Source: Terana coerulea (Eukaryota > Basidiomycota > Agaricomycetes > Polyporales > Phanerochaetaceae). From it: a stretch of 30,901 nucleotides of DNA. The notes under the pieces were generated by a model that saw only the letters and a program-made list of their open reading frames with translations, had not been told where the DNA came from and searched no databases. The position numbers and the translations under genes are program-made. Of the stretch, positions 1 to 11,433 are shown piece by piece. Within the stretch, counting starts at the first letter, position 1. The number at the start of each line of letters is the position of its first letter. The stretch spans positions 1-30,901 of the forward strand of contig JAKOGH010000668.1 in the NCBI GenBank assembly GCA_024811115.1, read 5' to 3'.

Positions 1-4
1 GGAA

Positions 5-1443
5 CAAGAGATAAATCCGGGAATTTATAGTGTAAACACGTGGTGGTCTGAAACAAAATGGCCAGCATAAGTCACGGCATTAATTAGATATTCCTTTTTG
101 AGATATATCCCTTAAATGAACGCGTAAATCTACCTGACTAACTCTATATCCTTCTCCAATAACTCACAGAGCTTTACTCTGAGAATAAATCCCTTATATC
201 TCTCATAGCTTTTCTGTGGATTTATAATGGGCATATTACTTGTAGGCAACAAGATAAATTGACTAGATAAATAAAAAACAAGTCACATGTATTCAACATG
301 AACTAGGCAGAGGCCTTCAGAATACGTCTGCAGGATTTATTGTGGCAATATATTCCACCTAACACAGTGAGAGATATTGAGGACATATAGTTGATGTAAG
401 TAAGATAAAGAATGCAGATATATTCATTATAAATCACATATTGCATATCTCCAGGATAAATCCAGCAGGACCTCGGACACTTAGAAACAAAGATGTCTGC
501 AGAAGATAGTAGTTAGTTGCATTCAACATAAGCCTTTTGACTATGGACACTAAACACACAATGCGCATTGGTAGATTTACATACAATTGCAAATCTAGTG
601 AGCTATCAACTTTTGTATACTTTGCACAATGGCAGCGTATTTGTAGAACTTTGTTGCCCAAATTAACAACCTCAGCCAGATTGCGCTGTTTTGACATTGG
701 CTAGTGTTAGCATCGTCAGTCAGAGTCCCCATAGGGCATAAATGTGTAAGTGCTTACCACAGTGTCATGTTTCATATGACACAAACCTGTGCTTCATCAC
801 ACCCAGTTTGGGCAGCAAAGTTCTATGAATACGCTGCCATTGTGCAATATATGCAAAAGTTCAAGATAGTCCTTACTGGATTTCCAGTTGTATCTGAATA
901 TACCAATGTGCATACTAGTAAGTTCATTGTCAGTAATCAAAAGTCTCATATTGAATGAGTCTATGTCTAACTACTACATTCAGCAGACATCTATATTTCT
1001 AAGTGTCTGAGGTCCTGCTGGATTTATTCTTGAGATATGCAATACATGATTTATAATGAATATATCTGTGTTCTTTATCTTACTATGTCTCAATATCTCT
1101 CTTTGAGTTATATTATTACAATAAATCCTGTAGATGTATTCTGAAGACCTCTGTCTATTTCATGCTGGATACATGTACAACTTATTTTGTATTTGTCCAA
1201 GGAATTTATCTTGTTGCTTACAATAATGTGCCCATTATAAATCCACAGAACAGCTACGAGAGATACAAGGGATTTATTGTCAGAATAAAGCTCTGTGAGT
1301 TATTGAGGGGACAGGTTAGCGCAGATTTACGCGTTCATTTAAGTCTCCTGAAATGGAATATTTAATCAATCCGCGTGACTTATGCTGGCCATTGTTTCAG
1401 ACTCCACATGTTGACACGATAAATCCCCAGGATTTATCTCTTG
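5..1443. repeat. Large imperfect palindrome (fold-back type element)
   Basis: The first 1.44 kb reads as an inverted repeat. The left arm (about 5-664) matches the reverse complement of the right arm (about 806-1443) with scattered mismatches and small gaps, around an unmatched centre of about 140 bp. Examples: CAAGAGATAAATCC at 5-18 mirrors GGATTTATCTCTTG at 1430-1443; GGCCAGCATAAGTCACG near 60 recurs inverted near 1375; CCAGCAGGACCTC near 462 recurs inverted near 1012. Both arms carry several copies of ATAAATCC or its complement. The region is AT-rich, unlike the GC-rich genes beside it. Arm-to-arm divergence argues against an assembly hairpin. No transposase is recognisable; the short ORFs inside the arms mirror each other and look non-coding. 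The left end lies at the window edge, so the true terminus and target duplication cannot be seen. Confidence 0.85.
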
Positions 1444-1705
1444 GGTTCACAGTGAGTCCGTACTCATAAAATTTCAACGGGTTTGTTTAAAGACCCTACT
1501 TGGCAGCAGCAGATTCCTCTCCCAGCCGTAGATAGTTCTCAATAAGAACGTACTTTGAGTTGTGTTATTTGGAATCGTGACCAGAGCATTGTATTACGTG
1601 CAAGGCGGCTGGTTAAGCCTAACAATGCACACGTACTTGACTCACAAATGGCATAGAGCATGCGGCGAGCTAACGAGTTGGTGTGCAACCAGTGTTCAAA
1701 ATTAT

Positions 1706-4700
1706 CTAATACACCTCAAGTACATACCGCTCCTCCTCCTTCAATCCCTCCAAGTAAGCCCCCGCCGACTCAGCGTTCATCCCCTCCGTCTCAACCAACG
1801 CGCCGACCAGGGCCTCGTACACATCTGGCACTGGCCACGTCGGCCCACACAGGTAGAAGACACCCTGCCGGTTGTGCAACATGTCTGCCAGCTCATTCGC
1901 GTCCTCATTCATCTTGTGCTGGATGTACACCTTCTTCTTGCCGTCGCGGGAGAAGGCGAGCCCGGCCTTGGTGATGGTGCCGTCGAGGATGAACGCCTCG
2001 ATCTCCTCGCCATAGAGGTACTCCTGTGTACGGTATCGAGAACCGAAGTAGTAGTATGTGGGGCCGACGGGGTACCCTGGGCAGCGAGCATGGCGCGGTA
2101 CTGAAGGAATGCGCGGAAGGGCGCGGCACCCGTACCAAGACCGGCCATGATAATGGGTTGCATGTTGTCCGGAGGCAGCTAGACGACACGTTAGTGGGTG
2201 GTAACGCAGATGGGAGATGGTCAGACATACCTTCATGACGCTCGGCTTGATCGAAACAGTGACCTTCTGGCCCACCTTCATTCCTGCAAGGTAGCGCGTG
2301 CACTGACCATAGCGTGGAGAGCCTGGGAGAGAATGTATCAGTCCCCGGGCCAGACACTTCATCCAATGTACACAAGGTACGCACCGCTTGGCGTGACCCA
2401 GTCAACTGCGACCACGAGCAGGTCTACGCGGTCGCCCACGACAGCCTGCGAGCTCGCTATACTGTAGTGCCTCGGATGAATGTCCCCGATGAGCTCACAC
2501 AGGGTCTCGATGCCCGGACGCGCCGTCGGATACTCGCGCAGGACGTCGGCGAACGAGACGGTGTCCTTCTCGGAGAGCTTCTTGAACGTCGCCACGCCCT
2601 CGGGGAGCCAATAAAGCGCAGCGCGTACTGGTCCCCCTTGGTCGTCGCGTACTCTGCGACCTCGGTGTAGAACGCCTTCCCCGGCTTGCCGAACAGGTCG
2701 ACCTGCTGTTGGAGCGCCTGGAAGACAGTACGGGTGTGCATGCGCGCGCCGTCCGTCCCAGGTACAGGGATCGTGATGAGGCGGTTCGGGTCGACACCGT
2801 ACCACGCGCAGAAGTCGAGCACCTCCTGCTCGTCATTCCACCCGTGCACGCCGAGCGCCTCGCCAATGTCGTATTTGAGCCCCGTGCCACGCGTGTCGAA
2901 CTCGAGGTGGAAGACGTTGCGGTCGTAGTCAAGGGGTGTGAGTCGCCTATTGACTGTACAGGTGACCAGGAACGTGCGTTCCTCTAGTTCTGGACGCAGA
3001 GCGGGGTTCTGCTCGTGGGACGCGAAAGGACCCTCGACCGGACTGAAGGCAGAGTTGAACAGCAGATGCTTCGCGGCCTCATGCCATGAGCCAACACGCG
3101 CACCGTTGACCACGGTTTCGCCATCGTCCGTCTCCGTGGCAATGGCGTTGAACTCGAATTTCTTGAGCTGCGTAGGCCCAGAGTCTTCCGTAGCAGAGGG
3201 AAGTTCGACCTCTACGAGACCGGCCCAAGCCCGCGCACCAACCTTGGCGAGGTCGAAGCCAGCGACAGAGGTGCCAACAAACCGACTAGCCAGCTTTGTC
3301 ACCACTGCCTCGATGGCATGCTTGCCTAGATAGAGCCGTAGGAACGCAAGCAGCGCCACGATGTTCTGCACCGCGTCGCGCTCAGCACCTGCCGCGCCGG
3401 CGACCTGCTCAGCCAGCTGGGCTGCATCGATGGTATACAAGCGGAAGCCACGCTCGCGGATGAGCTCGATAACGTCGGCGGGCAAGCTCGAGCCCACCTC
3501 GGCCGGCGTCCAGGACGTGACGAGTAGAAGGGGAGAGCCAGCCTTCGCATGGGCGAGGACGGAGTGTGACTTCAACAGGGCATCATCGGTCACAGCGAGG
3601 AAGTCCGCCTCACCCTGCCCCGCCACAGGAACGAGTAAGGATATGGGTACGAACTGCTCGGGCTGTCTCTGATCCAAGACAATGCGGTCTACGGTGACAC
3701 CCCGGTCTCGAGAACACATCGTGTTCAGTGAGTTGCCGAGCTACTATGGACGGATGCGCGAGGAAGGTTTGCTCAACGAGAGACGGAAGGCCCGCGAGCG
3801 TCGAGCCGGGGTACCAAAGAAGAGCAGTTTCTTTTGGTTTGCAGATGTCAGCGAAACCTCGGCCAAAGAAGGCGCGAGCTCGCGAAGGAAGGTGATGAAG
3901 GATGAGGGTTCCGTGACGAAGGTCTGCGTGCGCGCGGGCGTGACGCGGTGGGTCTTGATTTGAGGGCCGCGGTGCGCTGGGTCGAAGAGTGCAGAGAAGA
4001 CGTCGGCGTAGAGCGCACCTTGGCTGAGCTCGCTCTGAACATCGTCCAGAACGTGAACGCGCTTGGCAGACGCGGGGACAACCTCTCGCAAAGCCGCCTC
4101 ATCCCACGGGCGGAGAACGCGGACAGTAACGACGCCAAGACCGGTCGAGCGAGAGGCAAGGACCTTCGCAGCATTTGCCAACGGGCCATTCGCTAAGACG
4201 ATGACCGTTTCAGCGCCTGTGTCTCCGGAATAATCGAAGAAGTCGTATCCGGCAGCGGTAAGGCCGTCCTTGAGAGTAGTCTTTCCCGACACGGATGGGA
4301 TAGTGCTCGTGAGCTCGTGTCCGACTTCGCGGGTGGCACTGTGGTGGTCGAAGAAGTGGACGACATGCGTGTCGGAGAGCTCGTACGAGAGGGTAGCAAG
4401 ATCGACAGCTTCCTGTGGGGTAGACGAGAGCAAAATGGTGAAGTGCTCTGGGAAGATCGCAAGGGCGGGCGTGAACGGTGCCAGGGTAGGGGAAAGCGCA
4501 AAGCCCTCTCCCACGGGGGTCACGGTGGGGACCTGGATGACCACCTTGCCGTTCGTACTCGGTGCGGGGAGGTGCGCAAGCGACTGGGTCATAGCCGCAA
4601 GCCCTGTGGGGTGGTGTAAGCCGTGAGCACGGCTGGTTTGGACGCATCTTTGCTCGAGCCCTGCGAGAGTCTGCCCACCAAGCTCAACCCTGCACCGGCG

Positions 4701-4975
4701 CGGGTTTGCAAGCTAACCACGGACGCTGCGCTGCTGTCCGTGCCAGTCCATGATTTCGTGTAGGTTCCAAAGCCAGCCTGCTCCGCGAGGTCATAGACAA
4801 ACACGCTCGAGCTTGACTTGGTCGCCAGTAATTCGATAGTGGTGGACGCGGAAATCAGAGTGTTCGGAGCTGCCTTTTCGACATCGAATGAGATGCCTTT
4901 GAGTCCTGGTGATGGTGGGGTGGAAAGGGTAGCCGTGGGCGACACCGGCGTAGAAGCACCTGTCTCAATGGCCAT
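1706..4975 (-). CDS. MET10: Assimilatory sulfite reductase (NADPH) flavoprotein alpha subunit
   Basis: Cytosolic subunit that takes electrons from NADPH through FAD and passes them to the hemoprotein beta subunit, which reduces sulfite to sulfide for cysteine and methionine synthesis. Three exons (4975-2385, 2322-2231, 2178-1706) give about 1052 residues. The N-terminal part resembles the pyruvate:ferredoxin oxidoreductase-like region of fungal Met10; then come the FAD domain (RHYSIASS), the NADPH loop (GLGTGAAPFRAF), FGSRYR, VFYLCGPTW and the C-terminal ERYVLEVY. ATG at 4975 is chosen for its ACCATGG context; an in-frame ATG at 5095 is less likely. Introns are 62 and 52 bp. The frame needs five single-base corrections: a base missing near 4590, 3805, 2606 and 2077, and one extra G near 3698. 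Four of these sites lie in G/C runs of 4 or more and the one near 4590 is at a GG pair. Each restores conserved family sequence, so I read a functional gene with sequencing errors. Confidence 0.93.
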
Positions 4976-5316
4976 GGTGAACAGTGCCGAAGCGATGAAG
5001 GAGAACTTGGTGAGCCTCTCAGAGCACTCATATTTTATGAAGGAAATCTTCAGCGGAATTCCGAATGCCTGCAGGATTGTGCGATCCTCCACCAACGATG
5101 GCGTTATTCGACGCCTTCACTGTCAGTGCTCGAGGAGAAAGGTTCACGCCGAACAAACTGCGTAAGCACGTTTGCCTTTTGCGGAAGGAGATTCCAGCGG
5201 TCCCCGCCGGGCCGCTTACAGAATCTCATCGTTGGGCTCGGAGGTGCAGCAATAATCCCAATTTACCGTGTCTACTATACAAAGCGACCAATATACAGGT
5301 TCTCCGGCCATAGCAC
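4976..5316. other. Intergenic: MET10 promoter and uracil phosphoribosyltransferase 3' flank
   Basis: 341 bp between two minus-strand genes. It must hold the MET10 upstream region and the 3' untranslated region of the gene at 5317-6333. No convincing TATA box, repeat or further exon was seen. Confidence 0.6.
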
Positions 5317-6333
5317 TCACGGCTTCAGGGTATTGTACAGACGGTCTCCCTGCAAAGGTATCGGTCAGGACATACGAGAAGCAGACCACGGTCACACGCA
5401 CGGTGTCTCCCAACCCGGGTCGGATGAGCCCATCGCTCGTCAACTCAGGATCGACTGCAGCAGCCCAAATCTTCCCGGACATCAACACATACTGTCGGCT
5501 GAAACTCCGAATTATGACGTACCTCAAGACCAGGAAACTCCTTCTGTACGCTGGTTAGGCCGGTCTGCGACGCGAGCACACACAGCAGCTTAATCTTCGT
5601 GACTGCAGAGAAGGTCATCAACACTCTTGCCAGTTCACTTGTTTATCGGAAGAAGAGGCGCACTCGGGATCCCCCCAATCAAGAAGCATATTCAGCGCCG
5701 CGGTCGCGGTGCCTCCAGTAGCAATTAGCGGATCCAGGAGGAAGACCTGATCGGCCGTCGGGTTGGGTGGCAGCTTGGAATAGTCTAGTAGCCCAGAGTA
5801 TCGTCAACGGACGGTCGTGTCTGACGAGATGCGACGCACATTCAACTGGACGTAATGACACTTTCTCACGGAATATACCAAGGTGATGAACCGATGCTGA
5901 ACTATCCGGTTATTTGAGTCTTTGTTTACTTTGTGACGCCTTCGGAAACGACTCACGGGAATAACGTCAGGAGCGCGTCGGTCATACCCAGACCAGCACG
6001 CAGAACGGGTGTCAGCGCAATCCTGGGCTTGATGGATGATCCAGTGAAGGGCCCGACTGGTGTAGTCTGTGCTGTCTTGTTAGCAATCGTTTACTGGGGG
6101 TATTATGGCGTACCCCGTTGTAAGTGTCTTCCTCCAGATCCCGGCTAGCCTCGAAACCTAGCAGTAGACTTATCTCATGAATACCCTACTCACATGGTCA
6201 GTCCATGGTCTTAGCCCGCCATGTAACCACCACGTACCTCACGGAACTCCTTGGAGGATGCACTGGACTCGCGTAGCTTCGAGAGGCGTGCATTAATGAC
6301 GGGGTGGGCGAGGACGTGAACCTTGTCGGCCAT
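5317..6333 (-). CDS. FUR1: Uracil phosphoribosyltransferase
   Basis: Pyrimidine-salvage enzyme converting uracil and PRPP to UMP. Eight exons: 6333-6238, 6185-6114, 6066-5957, 5901-5840, 5784-5664, 5602-5523, 5470-5402 and 5349-5317, about 213 residues. Visible landmarks: HPVINARLSKLR near the start, TPVLRAGLGMTDALL, the PRPP-binding loop FLLDPLIATGGTA, KIKLLCVLASQ, and the family C-terminal block DGLIRPGLGDTGDR. All seven introns are GT-AG and 47-61 bp. ATG at 6333 begins MADKVHV; the frame is open further upstream but has no better start. The run of six G on the coding strand (plus strand 5671-5676) must be read as five to continue WGIP into KIKLLC, so one base is probably extra. The strict match across the substrate loops makes the enzyme assignment secure. 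5-Fluorouracil sensitivity depends on this enzyme in other fungi. Confidence 0.92.
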
Positions 6334-6571
6334 GATGCTGTATTTGGCCTTCGGTGGACGTGAGTTCTGGTGAGGACGTCGGATACAGGGTCGTGGAGGT
6401 GGCCTTCAGGTGGGCACAGGCTTATAAGCGCAAGCATCGCGGTTATCGCGCCCCCCGCCACGAGCTGCAATCGAAACGAGGCCCGGTCCGACGTCCTCCC
6501 CGCCTGGTGTTCATATCGCCCTGCTATCACTGTTCTCGACATCGATTTAGCCAGCCCAACGCCGCCACTTA

Positions 6572-7270
6572 AGGTATGCCCAGTACACTTTCGACCACCC
6601 CACGTGACCGGCGCCTGTCACGCTTGGGCACTTCTGGCTGGGCGAAATGACCGTAAATTCTATTACTTTTGCTACACTTCACTTTCTCTCGATGTTTGCG
6701 CGCGATATTGTTAAGTACTACAATGACTACAATTAAGGGCAAACAGTTTTTGTGCATCGTGCCTGATGACAGCTTAATAGAGCTTGCGAGGTGTCCGAGA
6801 ACCTGATTACATAATATTCGCAAAGCGCGCTAATTCAACTAAGTTTCATGCTGTAGCGGCAACTCTGGCTGCAGGGGAAGACTTGCGAAATGGGTCGCAA
6901 GCGCAAGGCAGTATACTCCTGGATTGAAAATATGCCAAAGCCTTCAACCAAGAGAGCCAAGCTGCAACATGAAGCCCCAAAAACGAAAATGTGAGCACAA
7001 ATAAGGTGTAGCCTACTGCTCTAAAGTACTTACAGCATCGTCTGCGGCCAATGCAGAGTGTTCTGAACAGCTCTCAGAATACTGTGGCATCTGAGAGCTG
7101 TGCAGGGCATTGTGCAACTCTTGCCCAGGCTGTACTCTAGTGTACCACCATATTTTCCGCTGTGTCTGCCCCCTTATCTACTCAAAATACACTTACAATT
7201 CGTTTGCCGCCCACATTCACGTGATGGTCACACGCTGTCACGGGTAGTCGAAAGTGTACTGGGCATACCT
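6572..7270. mobile_element. Small TIR element flanked by TA (mariner-like MITE)
   Basis: The left end from 6572 reads AGGTATGCCCAGTACACTTT followed by CGAC; the right end at 7270, read on the other strand, is identical for 24 bases and matches 29 of the first 30. TA precedes 6572 and follows 7270, as expected for a TA target duplication of the Tc1/mariner type. The element is 699 bp, too short for a full transposase. It sits in the intergenic space upstream of the uracil phosphoribosyltransferase and downstream of the HERPUD-like gene. A second inverted pair (AGCTCTCAGA and TCTGAGAGCT, near 7068-7100) forms a small internal stem-loop. Confidence 0.8.
6890..7066 (+). pseudogene. Short ORF inside the TIR element, possible transposase remnant
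   Basis: An ATG at 6890 opens a 33-codon frame that begins MGRKRKAVYSWIENMPKPS and is rich in Lys and Arg. It runs into a good donor (GTGAGC at 6991) with an acceptor TTACAG at 7035; splicing adds IIVCGQCRVF and a stop at 7064-7066. The CxxC could be half of a zinc knuckle. The basic start, intron signals and position within the element suggest the 5' end of a deleted transposase gene, but I cannot name the family. It may be chance. Confidence 0.3.
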
Positions 7271-7512
7271 TATCTGCTGCCGCACAAGCCCTCTGCTCGA
7301 GTCAGTCTGAAAAAGAGGTATATGAAGTTTATGCGAGGAAAGAGAACAATTATACAAGGCGTGCATATTGGGAGTCTACGACATGTACAGTTATACTTAT
7401 GTAACTACCAGAAAGCGAGACACAGCGAATCCGAAACTAGTCCATTCATGCCACCGATGGAGGTAATGTACAAGAGAATACAGTTATCAATATCATACCG
7501 TAGCCAAGCCCT

Positions 7513-9186
7513 CTACAAGTCATCCGACCACTCCGTCGTCTGCACGCGCTCGGTATACTGCCGCACCCACTGCGGCCTGCGCTCGTGTCTAGCGATGGCT
7601 TGCGCCCGGGCCTGTACGCGGTTTGCATCCTCTTCGCCGGCAGCCTCCTCAGCAGGCGCGCTTTCCCGCACGTTCCCTTCTGTGCGCAGCCGGCCCTCGC
7701 GTCTCCGCAGGGCCGCGGCGCGGCGGTCCCACACCGCGGGATGCAGCGTGCAGAGGAACAGCGACACAAAAGACTTCAATTTGTGGGCGACAGACGGTTC
7801 CGGGAGGGGACCACCGTTCTCCAGCACTGCGTCTTCTGAGGTAAGGTCCATGTTGGCCATGTAGTCGAGGAGCATGTCGAAGTGTCCAGGTCGTCGCGAG
7901 CCAGAGCCAGCTTGTCCACCACCTCCTTGGCCGCGCTGAGCGTTCACACCTTGATCTACACCCGCCGCAGGGTCTGCACGGGCCTGTCCAGGAGCTTGCC
8001 CCGCAGCAGGGCGGTCGTTCCCGAGCACGCCACGCAGTGCACCCCACGTTTCGTATAGTATCCAGAAAGAAAGAAGTATTCCAAAGAGCGGCCGTTTTGA
8101 GGGCGAGAAGAAATAGATGAGGAGGAAGGTGCGGAAGGTGAGCATCACCAAAGGCATCATCAGAGCCCGCAGCGGGATGGCCCGTATTTCCGCGGCGACA
8201 GGGTTGTTGGGATCGTTCGGGTTGTTGGGTTGGTTGGGCGCCAGTCGCAGGGGTGGGATGCCGACTTGTTGCAGATACTGGTTGAGATTGGTCGTGGGTG
8301 TCATAGAGAAGGGCATGTTGTGTGGCTGGAGGGATTGGTATACTGCCGGGTCCGGGGTCGTGACGGAAAGGAGCGGGAAGGTGTGCGATAGCACTTTGAG
8401 GGCGTGCTGTTGGATCGGAGTGGGCGTGGCACTGGGTGTGACTAAACGGAGGAACGGCTGATTTCTGAAGCGACGTCAGGTCAGTCCGTGCAGCCGGCAA
8501 CAATGGTAGGAATGTACGCACTCCATGACCACTCGCTCGTACTTGACGCCCTCTGCGGAGTCTGGACCTGACGGATAGTCCTCGTCAAGCACTGCGGGCC
8601 AGGAATACCCATGCGCGTAGAGGGCGCCGATAGCAAACGCACGTCCCGCACGCTCATCGTATGAACTTGGTGCTGAGGGCGGTATTTTCCCCTCAGTTAG
8701 AACGTGGATGGCGGCATTGTGTTTCTGCACAATGAAAGAAAGTGGCACGGTCGGGAGAGTCGGAGAGGGAGCGACCCGCTGTGACGTCGGTCGCGACGTC
8801 GAAGGCACAGGTGTCGGGATCTCGGCCGCAGCGGGCACGGCGGAATTTGGGTTGTGAGGATGGCGTCGGCGAAGTCGTCCACGCCGACGGGTGAACGGCG
8901 AGGTGGACAATCCGAGCGTCACTGGGTGACTAAGATGTCGCGCCACGTTAGCCTGGTTCGTCGTTGAAGCGTCGGACCAGCGTACCTTCCACACGTCCTG
9001 GACTTTCTCCTCATCCCTCAGGATGCGACCCCTCCATATGACCCGCTGTCCGTCGACTTGAGGTGCTCCGGGGCACGCCCGCATGATCTCCTCCTTGATC
9101 TCCCGGACAGACCAATGGCCTTGGACTTGGACTTCAAACGACTGTGAGTACGCCGGTAGCTCGACCCGGAGGTCTACAAGCGACAT
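7513..9186 (-). CDS. Ubiquitin-like domain membrane protein, HERPUD/Usa1-like
   Basis: Three exons (9186-8986, 8929-8522, 8464-7513; introns 56 and 57 bp) give about 519 residues. Residues 1 to about 80 look like a ubiquitin-like domain (begins MSLVDLRVELPAYSQSFEV, then REIKEEIM and QRVIWRGRILRDEEKVQDVW). A Pro/Ser/Thr-rich linker follows, then IVQKHNAAIHVLTEG, and near the middle two hydrophobic segments (LRALMMPLVMLTFRTFLLIYFF and FGILLSFWILYETW) that could form a membrane hairpin. The acidic/basic C-terminus looks soluble. This order, UBL then hairpin, matches HERPUD-type ER proteins that scaffold the Hrd1 ubiquitin ligase in ER-associated degradation; the role here is inference. One base appears extra between about 8860 and 8885, where the frame changes after HPSAW. 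Start ATG 9186 is the first in frame. It is divergent from the PKA regulatory subunit. Confidence 0.75.
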
Positions 9187-9900
9187 AGTGGCCGTTAAGA
9201 TAAAGACGTTGAGGAAAGAGACGGGAGAGCCGTCGAATGGAAGGTGAAAGTGTAAAGGTGTGAAACGACACTGGTCAGCGTGGTGTCGCCAAGTCGCTGG
9301 CGCTCAGATCATCATGCCTACGTGGAACCGCCGGTGTCGGGGTTACTACAGCTTGGGCCGGATCCGGAAGGTGTTATGGAATGCTGTGGACTTGCAGAAT
9401 TCGAGACATGTCAGAGACAGCGGGAAACGCTTTGAAATACCCCACATATTTATGCATCCTTGAGCTTGAAGCTTTACTGTGCAGGAAGATGGTGACAAAC
9501 GGTCTCGCAGGGCCGGTTACTTGTTCAAAGCGTCATTCCTATCCGAACGGACTTGGGACTTGAACAAAAGTGCAATTGAGTAACAAGGGAGCAAGGAAAT
9601 TATACCACTCATCATGAGGTAGAGCAGAGTACTAGGATGGGGACTGATGGGCGGGGAATATAAGTTAAAGCAACAAAGGGATTTCCAGGAAACCGAAGCG
9701 GTAATGAACCACGTGGCTGGGCGTCAATGGGGGAACAACGCTGCTCTCCGGCGTCTGCCTCCGACATTGCTACTTCTTCAAGTTCTTGCCCGCACCGCCT
9801 TTCGTTCACATCCGACTCTCCTTGTTCTTTGACTCTTACACATTGCGGACCTGCCTGTGGTATAAAGAATCGCAAATTCTAGGGCAACACGTCGGCTGCG
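9187..9900. other. Divergent intergenic region between HERPUD-like and PKA-R genes
   Basis: 714 bp shared upstream region. Short frames here show no family signal. The 100 bp before the plus-strand gene is pyrimidine-rich (about 9785-9845), which is common in fungal promoters. Confidence 0.6.
9861..9867 (+). promoter_or_regulatory. Candidate TATA box of the PKA regulatory subunit gene
   Basis: TATAAAG starts 40 bases before the ATG at 9901, downstream of a pyrimidine-rich stretch. Placement is close to the start codon, so the 5' leader would be very short if this is used. Confidence 0.4.
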
Positions 9901-11433
9901 ATGTCGACGTTCGACGCTCTCATCACAGACCTCACGCGCGACGCTTACCGAGTGCAACCCAAGGATGCACTACAATTCTGCGCGAACTGGTTCCAAGCGA
10001 GGCTGGAGGAACAGCGCAACCGTACGCGCGACGCCCTTTCTAGCCGCGTAAATTCTGTACGAGACCTGCCCTCCGACCACTTCCTCGACACGCCACTCAG
10101 CCCGACGTCCTCCGACCTTGGCGGGATCCCCCTTCTCCCAGCTCTATCCCCCGGAACGCAGCTCCTCTGTGCACAGCCACACTTCGAACAACAGTCCATT
10201 TGGCACGCTCAATGTGCCTGGAAACGCATTGCTCGCGAGCAGCAATGAGAACAATCGACACATGATCAGCCCGCCCACCTTCAAGGTGAATGGCGAAGAC
10301 CTCTCGCCCACCTCTCCCAACACCCCTGACCCCTTTGCTTCTTTCTCCAACGGCTCAGTGTCCTCTGACTCCGACAACTATCTCCATGCGTCCATGTCCA
10401 CCATTCTTGCACGGCGCTCGTCCGTCAGCGCGGAGTCGATCCCCGTGGACAGCACGTCCGAAGACCCCCTCCCCGTGTTTCCAAAGTCGCCTGACCAGCT
10501 CCGCCGCATTCGCGCATCCGTGGCCAAAAGCTTACTATTCCGGGAGCTGGACGAGGAGCAGCAGACAGGCGTGCTGAATGCCATGAGGGAAATACAAGTG
10601 GAGAAGGACGAGGTGGTGATCAGGCAGGGCGACGTCGGGGAGTTCTTCTATGTCGTCGAGTCGGGTCAACTGCACGTTTTCATTCGCGACCCGCCCCTCC
10701 CGCCAGACTGGTTCAGCGACGGGCCGTCGGCCGCGACGACCGACACGTTCGTGCAGCCCGGATACCACCCAGAGTTTGGCAGGAAGGTCACGGAGTACGG
10801 CATCGGTGGGACGTTTGGCGAGCTTGCGCTCATGTACGGGCATCCGCGGGCGGCGTCCGTCGTGGCCATCGAGCCGTCGACGCTCTGGTCGCTGGATCGC
10901 ATCACCTTTCGGACGATCATCCTCAAAGCCGCGCACCGCCGCCGCACCATGTACGAACAGTTCTTGTCCTCGGTGCCCTTGCTGACGTCCCTGGGCCCCG
11001 AGGAGCGCAGCAAGATCGCGGACGCGCTCGGGAGCAGCGTGTATGAGGACGGAGAAGCGGTCGTCAGGCAGGGCGACATGGGCGACACGTTCTTCTTAGT
11101 CGAAGAGGGGGAAGCCGTCGTGACGAAGCGTCAGGAGGGCTCGGACGTGGACGTGCAAGTAGGGCACCTCCGGAAGGGCGACTATTTTGGCGGTTAGTGC
11201 ACCTGCCGTGCGTATGTTTTTCGCCTGCTGACATGTTTCTCCGCGGAACAGAGCTCTCGCTGCTTCGGCTCGCGCCGCGCGCCGCTACGGTCAGTGCGAT
11301 CGTACGCGAGGGCGGCGCAGCACCGAAGCTCAAGGTGGCGGTCCTTGACGCGCACGCGTTCACTCGCTTGCTGGGCCCGCTTAGAGATCTCATGGAGCGG
11401 AACGCGGGGCAAGCGTATGGCCCGCGTCGTTGA
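9901..11433 (+). CDS. BCY1: cAMP-dependent protein kinase regulatory subunit
   Basis: Binds and inhibits the PKA catalytic subunit until cAMP is bound. Two exons (9901-11192 and 11252-11433; intron 59 bp) give about 490 residues. The N-terminus (DALQFCANWFQARLEEQR) fits the dimerisation/docking helix. A Ser/Pro-rich linker leads to the inhibitor site ARRSSVSAE (about residues 170-178), which has a phosphorylatable Ser as in type II subunits. Two cyclic-nucleotide-binding domains follow, each with its phosphate-binding cassette: FGELALMYGHPRAA in the first, FGELSLLRLAPRAA in the second. The intron splits the Gly-Glu codon of the second cassette. The GGG at 10123-10125 must be read as GG to join SSDLG to SPFSQLYPPE, so one base is probably extra. 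ATG at 9901 begins directly with the docking helix. Confidence 0.95.

Noticed and set aside
434..958. Two short ORFs inside the palindrome (434-697 minus, 704-958 plus)
   Set aside because: Their peptides resemble each other only because the arms are inverted copies; there is no family motif and composition is AT-rich.
1562..2104. Long plus-strand ORFs over MET10 (also 2314-2670, 2938-3333)
   Set aside because: They are antisense shadows of a conserved coding region; the minus strand carries unmistakable flavoprotein motifs.
3721..3805. MET10 as a pseudogene because of stops between blocks
   Set aside because: Sequence between the breaks continues the family in another frame and every break is fixed by one base. 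Similar breaks affect other essential genes here.
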